Below, one piece after another: positions 14,072-17,924 of a DNA stretch of 17,924 bases. Every line of letters begins with the position of its first letter. The stretch's first letter is position 1. The stretch spans positions 1 to 17,924 of the forward strand of contig CAZKLS010000051.1 in assembly GCA_964553405.1 (NCBI GenBank), given 5' to 3'. The notes under the pieces are model-generated. The model was not told where the DNA came from and searched no databases. It was given only the letters and a program-made list of their open reading frames with translations. Origin of the DNA: DATIRA01 sp964553405 (GTDB lineage Bacteria > Pseudomonadota > Gammaproteobacteria > Steroidobacterales > Steroidobacteraceae). Made by a program: the position numbers and the translations under genes.

Positions 14072-15340
14072 ATGACCGGCACCGCGGCAGCCCCGGCTTC
14101 GAAGCTGCGCAGGTCGATGACGATCGCGGCGCTGGTCGTTGCCGGCGAGGCGGTCTTCTTCCTGCCCTACGTCATCACCCGTGTTTTCCGCCCGACTTTC
14201 CTCGAGGTCTTCGACCTCACGAACCTGGAACTCGGCCTGGCCTTCTCGGCCTACGGACTGGTGGCCATGATCTGCTACGCGGTCGGGGGACCCATCGCCG
14301 ACCGGTTCTCCGCCCGCTCGCTGCTGGTGGTCGCGCTTTCGGCAACCGCCTCTGGCGGGATTTACATGGCAACGGTGCCCCCGCTCCGCGGCTTGACGCT
14401 GCTGTACGCGTTCTGGGGACTGACCTCGATACTGCTGTTCTGGGCGGCGCTGATCCGCGCAACCCGCGAGTGGGGCGGCGAGCAACGCCTCGGCAGTGCC
14501 TTCGGGCTGCTCGACGGCGGCCGCGGCCTGTTCGCGGCCCTGGTCGGTGCTGTGGCCTATGCGCTCTTCTCCGCGCTGCTGCCCGACGTGGAGCGCGCCA
14601 CGCCGGAGCAGCGCAGTGAGGCGCTCAGGCAGGTGATACTGCTGTTCACCGGCACGGTGTTCGCCGCGGCGGCACTGGCCTGGATCGCGATTCCCTCGAC
14701 TCCAGGCCCGGTCAGCGAACGCAGCTCGCAGTTCACGCTGCGCTCCGCGGCACGCGTAGCCGCCATGCCCGCATTGTGGCTGCAGGCGCTGATCATCCTC
14801 AGCGCCTACGTCGGCTACAAGTCCATCGACGACGTCTCGCTGTACGCCCGCGAGGTGATGCGCATGGACGAGTTGCGCGCGGCCGGCGTGGGCGCCGCAG
14901 TGCTGTGGGCACGGCCGGTCGCCTGCATCGCCGCCGGCTGGCTCGCGGACCGCAGCAGCGTCACGGGCATGTCGTCGCTCTGCTTCGCGCTGGTGACGCT
15001 CGGCAGCATCGTACTGGCCTCCGGCTTCCTGCAGGCTGCCCCCGCGGCGCTGTTCCTGCTCGTCGTGGCCGCTTCTGCGTCCAGCATCTATGCGCTGCGC
15101 GGACTGTACTTCGCGATCATGGGAGAAGCGAAGATTCCGCTGCGCTACACCGGCACCGCCGTCGGTATCGTTTCGACCATCGGTTACACGCCGGACGTGT
15201 TCAGCGGCCCGCTGATGGGCTACCTGCTGGACCGCTCGCCTGGCGCGACCGGGCACCATCACTGGTTCATGGTGGTTGCTGCATTCTCTCTGGCCGGACT
15301 GCTGGCCACACTGGCCCTCGGGAAGTTGACGGGGCGCTGA
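14072..15340 (+). CDS. Major facilitator superfamily (MFS) transporter
   Basis: This 422-residue polytopic membrane protein has roughly twelve hydrophobic segments, for example at about 17-36, 53-71, 106-126, 150-168 and 188-208, with a polar loop near 210-230 that splits the two halves. Between TM2 and TM3 the GGPIADRFSARSLL segment matches MFS motif A (G-x-x-x-D-R). The start is uncertain: no good SD precedes the ATG at 14072, and Met16 (14117), after AGG, is an alternative. The family includes sugar-phosphate and organic-acid carriers, but I cannot assign a substrate. It lies 59 bases after the GST gene and 71 bases before the lipase gene, all on the same strand. Confidence 0.9.
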   Translation: MTGTAAAPASKLRRSMTIAALVVAGEAVFFLPYVITRVFRPTFLEVFDLTNLELGLAFSAYGLVAMICYAVGGPIADRFSARSLLVVALSATASGGIYMATVPPLRGLTLLYAFWGLTSILLFWAALIRATREWGGEQRLGSAFGLLDGGRGLFAALVGAVAYALFSALLPDVERATPEQRSEALRQVILLFTGTVFAAAALAWIAIPSTPGPVSERSSQFTLRSAARVAAMPALWLQALIILSAYVGYKSIDDVSLYAREVMRMDELRAAGVGAAVLWARPVACIAAGWLADRSSVTGMSSLCFALVTLGSIVLASGFLQAAPAALFLLVVAASASSIYALRGLYFAIMGEAKIPLRYTGTAVGIVSTIGYTPDVFSGPLMGYLLDRSPGATGHHHWFMVVAAFSLAGLLATLALGKLTGR

Positions 15341-15352
15341 ATCGGCTATATT
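15326..15352 (+). promoter_or_regulatory. Possible promoter of the secreted lipase gene
   Basis: TTGACG (15326-15331) and TATATT (15347-15352) are good hexamer matches, but the 15-base spacer is shorter than the preferred 17. The -35 overlaps the end of the MFS gene. The leader to the ATG at 15412 would be about 50 bases. Confidence 0.3.
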
Positions 15353-15411
15353 GAGTTAGCAGTGAGGCTCGCAACCAAGTCGGGCCATTCAAGAACATCG
15401 AGGGGAGTACG

Positions 15412-16848
15412 ATGCAAACCAGGATTATGTCCAATCTGTCGAAGACCAGCTTCCGCGCACTGCTGGCGACACTCGCGGTGGCACTGTCGTGGTTCACCAC
15501 CGGTGCCATCGCATCCAGTCATACGAACGGAGGTGCGCCGCTACCGGTGGTGTTCGTCCACGGCCAGTCGGGCTCGGCCCAGCAGTTCGAGACCCAGGCG
15601 CAGCGATTCACCAGCAACGGCTATCCGCAGCACCTGTTGTACGCGTTCGAGTACGACACGAGTTCGCCACTGAACCCGGTCGCGGCTCTCGATGCGTTCC
15701 TCGACCGGGTGCTCGCGGAGACGGGCGCGGAAAAGGTGTACGCGATCGGTCACTCCCGCGGCACGACGGTCTGGACGGTCTATCTGGAGGATCCTTCGTT
15801 CCAGGGCGCCGGGAAGGTGGCGAAGTACGTCAACATCGACGGACGGACGATGCCGAACCTGCCCGGCGGCGTGCCGACGATCGGCATCTGGGGTGAATGG
15901 AACACTGCCGACAGCGGCTACAACCGCCGCGGCAACACCAACGCGCAGATCGGACCGGACCCGGCCGCCAACTTCTACTTCGGCACCAAGTCGCACACCG
16001 AGACGACCACCTCGGCCGAGGCGTTCGGCGTGATGTACGAGTTCCTGACCGGTCATGCGCCGGCCACGACGGACGTGGTGCCCGAGCCCCCGGGGCAGGT
16101 CGAGGTCGCAGGTCGCGCCGTGATCTTCCCGGCCAACGTCGGCTACCCGGGAGCCAGCGTCGAGGTGTGGCGGGTGGATCCGGCGACCGGGCATCGCATC
16201 GGCGGACGACCGCACGCGGTGTTTCCGATCGACGCGAGCGGCAACTTCGGCCCGCTGAAGCTCAATGGACTCAAGCACTACGAAATGGCGGTCGTCAGGC
16301 CGGGCACCCCGCAGACGATCCACCACTTCTACTTCGAGCCGTTCAGCCGCAGCGATCACTTCGTGCGCCTCAACACGAGCCTGCCGAACCAGGGCCTCGA
16401 GGCCTTCGTCCCGAACGACGCGGGCCGTACCAATCTCGTGATCACCCGCCAGCGCGAGTTCTGGGGCGACCAGGGATCGTCCAGCGACGAGCTCCGGATC
16501 GACGGGCTGAACATCCTGCAGGCGAACACGAGCCCACGCACGGGCGTCAATCTCGCCGTGTTTGCGCATGACGACGGGCTCGACGGGGCGACCGATCTCG
16601 ACAAGGGCGAGCTGTTCCCGTTCAACCTGCTCACGTTCCTGACCGCCGTGGACGTCGCGATCCAGGCGTCGCCGGATGCATCAGGAAGCGTCGCAGTCAG
16701 CGACAACCCGCGTGGCACGGGGCGGGTCAGCGTCGTCAACGTTCCGAACTGGCCGTCCGACATTCATCGAATCACGGTCCAGTTCCGCGACGACGACCAG
16801 CAGGTCGAGCGGTTTACGGACCCGGCGCTCGGCCCTCGCGGCCGCTGA
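15412..16848 (+). CDS. Secreted alpha/beta-hydrolase lipase, AFL-like with C-terminal beta domains
   Basis: This 478-residue protein starts at an ATG close behind GAGGGGAG. It has a signal peptide at about 1-34 (basic N-region, hydrophobic LLATLAVALSWF, cleavage near AIA-SS). The mature domain (about 40-215) is a lipase-type alpha/beta hydrolase: oxyanion strand VVFVHGQSG (46-54), nucleophile elbow GHSRG (S115), likely catalytic His195 in KSHTE, and acid D144 or D167. Residues about 225-478 are beta-rich, with features seen in the C-terminal domains of Archaeoglobus fulgidus-type lipases (for example EVWRVDPATG and HHFYFEPFSRSDHFVRLN). The enzyme probably acts on lipids or esters outside the cell or in the periplasm. 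It follows the MFS gene by 71 bases and converges on the reductase gene. Confidence 0.88.
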   Translation: MQTRIMSNLSKTSFRALLATLAVALSWFTTGAIASSHTNGGAPLPVVFVHGQSGSAQQFETQAQRFTSNGYPQHLLYAFEYDTSSPLNPVAALDAFLDRVLAETGAEKVYAIGHSRGTTVWTVYLEDPSFQGAGKVAKYVNIDGRTMPNLPGGVPTIGIWGEWNTADSGYNRRGNTNAQIGPDPAANFYFGTKSHTETTTSAEAFGVMYEFLTGHAPATTDVVPEPPGQVEVAGRAVIFPANVGYPGASVEVWRVDPATGHRIGGRPHAVFPIDASGNFGPLKLNGLKHYEMAVVRPGTPQTIHHFYFEPFSRSDHFVRLNTSLPNQGLEAFVPNDAGRTNLVITRQREFWGDQGSSSDELRIDGLNILQANTSPRTGVNLAVFAHDDGLDGATDLDKGELFPFNLLTFLTAVDVAIQASPDASGSVAVSDNPRGTGRVSVVNVPNWPSDIHRITVQFRDDDQQVERFTDPALGPRGR

Positions 16849-16862
16849 TCCCGGACGGCGAT

Positions 16863-16893
16863 GCGGCAGCGGCCCCGTGCGGGCCGCTGCCGC
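16863..16893. terminator. Perfect 13-bp stem-loop between convergent genes
   Basis: GCGGCAGCGGCCC (16863-16875) pairs perfectly with GGGCCGCTGCCGC (16881-16893) around the loop CGTGC. It sits 14 bases after the lipase stop and 9 before the end of the oppositely oriented reductase gene. A very stable GC hairpin here suggests a bidirectional transcription stop, although there is no T-run on either side. RNA-end protection is an alternative. Confidence 0.6.
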
Positions 16894-16902
16894 GGCACCG
16901 GC

Positions 16903-17910
16903 TCATTGGTCGGCCACCTTCAGCACCAGCTTGCCGGTGTTCTCGCCCTTGAAGAGCTTGAGCAGGGTGTCCGGGAACGTTTCCAGGCCTTCGACGATGT
17001 CCTCCCGCGTCTTGAGCTGCCCGGCAGCCATCCACCCCGCCATCTCGCGCGCTGCCTCGCCGTAGCGGCTCGCGTAGTCGAAGACCACCATGCCGGTCAT
17101 CGAGGCCCGGTTGACCAGCAGCGAAAGGTAATTGCTGGGACCCTTCACTTTCTGCTCGTTGTACTGCGAGATGGCTCCGCAGATGACGACCCGGGCGTGC
17201 ATGGCCAGCTGGGCGAGCACTGCATCGAGGATCTCGCCGCCGACGTTGTCGAAGTACACGTCGACGCCCTTCGGGCAGTGCTGCTTCAGCGCGGCGCTGA
17301 CGTCCTCGTGCTTGTAGTCGATCGCGGCATCGAAGCCGAGCGAGCGCAGGTATTCGCACTTGTCAGGTCCGCCTGCAATGCCGACGACCCGGCATCCCTT
17401 GATCCGGGCGATCTGGCCGACGACCTGTCCGACCGCGCCCGCGGCGCCGGAAACGACGACTGTCTCGCCCTCCTTCGGCCGCCCGATTTCCAGCAGCCCG
17501 AAGTAGGCGGTCATGCCCGGCATGCCCAGTGTTCCGAGGTAGACCGGCAGCGGGGCCCGTCCCGTGTCCACCTTGGTCAGCGCCTTGCCCTTCGCGACGG
17601 CGTACTGCTGGACGCCCAGCACGCCGACGACGTGATCCCCGACGGCAATATTCGGATCGTTCGAGGCCAGTACGCGTCCCGCGGCCCCGGCACGCATGAC
17701 CTCGCCGATCCCGACGGGCGGTATGTAGGACTTGCCTTCCCGCATCCAGCCTCGCATCGCAGGATCGAGCGATATGTAGAGGATCTTGACCAGCACCTCG
17801 CCTTCGCCCGTCGTCGGTACCGCGGCCTCGGTGTAATCGAAGTCGCTGCGCTGGACCATTCCGACCGGACGGCGGGCCAGCCGGAACTGGTGGTTCACGA
17901 TTTCTGTCAT
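16903..17910 (-). CDS. NADP-dependent oxidoreductase, MDR superfamily (CurA/prostaglandin-reductase-like)
   Basis: This 335-residue protein begins MTEIVNHQFRLARRPVG, typical of the zinc-free leukotriene B4 12-hydroxydehydrogenase/CurA group. The cofactor-binding Rossmann segment SGAAGAVGQVVGQIA lies at 154-168, preceded by the group signature LGMPGMTAYFGLL. Further family marks are FDNVGGEILD and ICGAISQYN. Length is normal for the family. These enzymes reduce the double bond of alpha,beta-unsaturated carbonyl compounds with NADPH, in the cytoplasm. An AAGGAG ribosome-binding site (17919-17924) precedes the ATG by 8 bases and is the last thing in the window. The gene converges with the lipase. 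The subgroup assignment is good; the actual substrate is unknown. Confidence 0.95.
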   Translation of the reverse strand: MTEIVNHQFRLARRPVGMVQRSDFDYTEAAVPTTGEGEVLVKILYISLDPAMRGWMREGKSYIPPVGIGEVMRAGAAGRVLASNDPNIAVGDHVVGVLGVQQYAVAKGKALTKVDTGRAPLPVYLGTLGMPGMTAYFGLLEIGRPKEGETVVVSGAAGAVGQVVGQIARIKGCRVVGIAGGPDKCEYLRSLGFDAAIDYKHEDVSAALKQHCPKGVDVYFDNVGGEILDAVLAQLAMHARVVICGAISQYNEQKVKGPSNYLSLLVNRASMTGMVVFDYASRYGEAAREMAGWMAAGQLKTREDIVEGLETFPDTLLKLFKGENTGKLVLKVADQ

Positions 17911-17924
17911 TGCAGCGTCTCCTT

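Noticed and set aside
14048..15262. Long minus-strand open frame (404 codons) opposite the MFS gene
   Set aside because: Gln/Arg/Gly/His-rich low-complexity translation typical of antisense shadows; the plus frame gives a classic polytopic transporter.
1..17924. Genomic island or prophage
   Set aside because: No integrase, transposase, tRNA, attachment-site repeat or phage structural gene is visible; base composition appears even by eye, although a formal composition scan was not possible.

Overview
This is a high-GC, gene-dense bacterial window with sixteen protein-coding genes and no RNA gene, transposase, integrase, CRISPR array or phage gene that I can recognise. The household genes (AraC regulator, GST, GFA-type enzyme, hotdog thioesterase, MFS transporter, secreted lipase, MDR-type reductase) suggest a proteobacterium, probably a gammaproteobacterium. 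That placement is inference, because no rRNA or other phylogenetic marker is present. A run of exactly 100 N at 1665-1764 shows the source is a draft scaffold.

Left flank (1-1845): the end of a small membrane protein gene (minus, cut by the window edge) is divergent from an AraC-family regulator (plus, 502-1374). The regulator converges on a small secreted-protein gene (minus, 1391-1845) that is interrupted by the assembly gap.

Centre (1919-11950, all minus): seven closely packed genes read in this order: patatin-like lipase, M4/thermolysin-type (gluzincin) metallopeptidase, metallo-beta-lactamase (MBL) fold protein, metzincin peptidase with a lysine-rich tail, a 282-residue protein of unknown function, a 905-residue CHAT (caspase-like) protein, and a second MBL protein of ComEC/Rec2 type. 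Intergenic distances are 2, 2, 61, 52, 37 and -1 bases. Six of the seven are predicted hydrolases from unrelated superfamilies with their active-site residues intact. None shows a signal peptide and several have strongly basic termini. No ATPase, kinase, sensor or transporter is encoded with them. This cytoplasmic multi-hydrolase operon is the most likely undescribed system in the window. CHAT, MBL and patatin proteins are known parts of bacterial conflict systems, but I do not recognise this combination.

Right flank (12132-17924): a two-gene minus-strand unit (GFA-type enzyme then thioesterase) lies directly upstream of the central operon on the same strand. A divergent plus-strand series follows: GST, MFS transporter and a secreted AFL-like lipase. 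The lipase converges on an MDR-type NADP-dependent reductase (minus), with a perfect 13-bp stem-loop between the two. Perfect palindromes lie just upstream of the operon head and of the GFA gene. These flanking genes look like ordinary metabolic or detoxification genes with no obvious link to the central operon.
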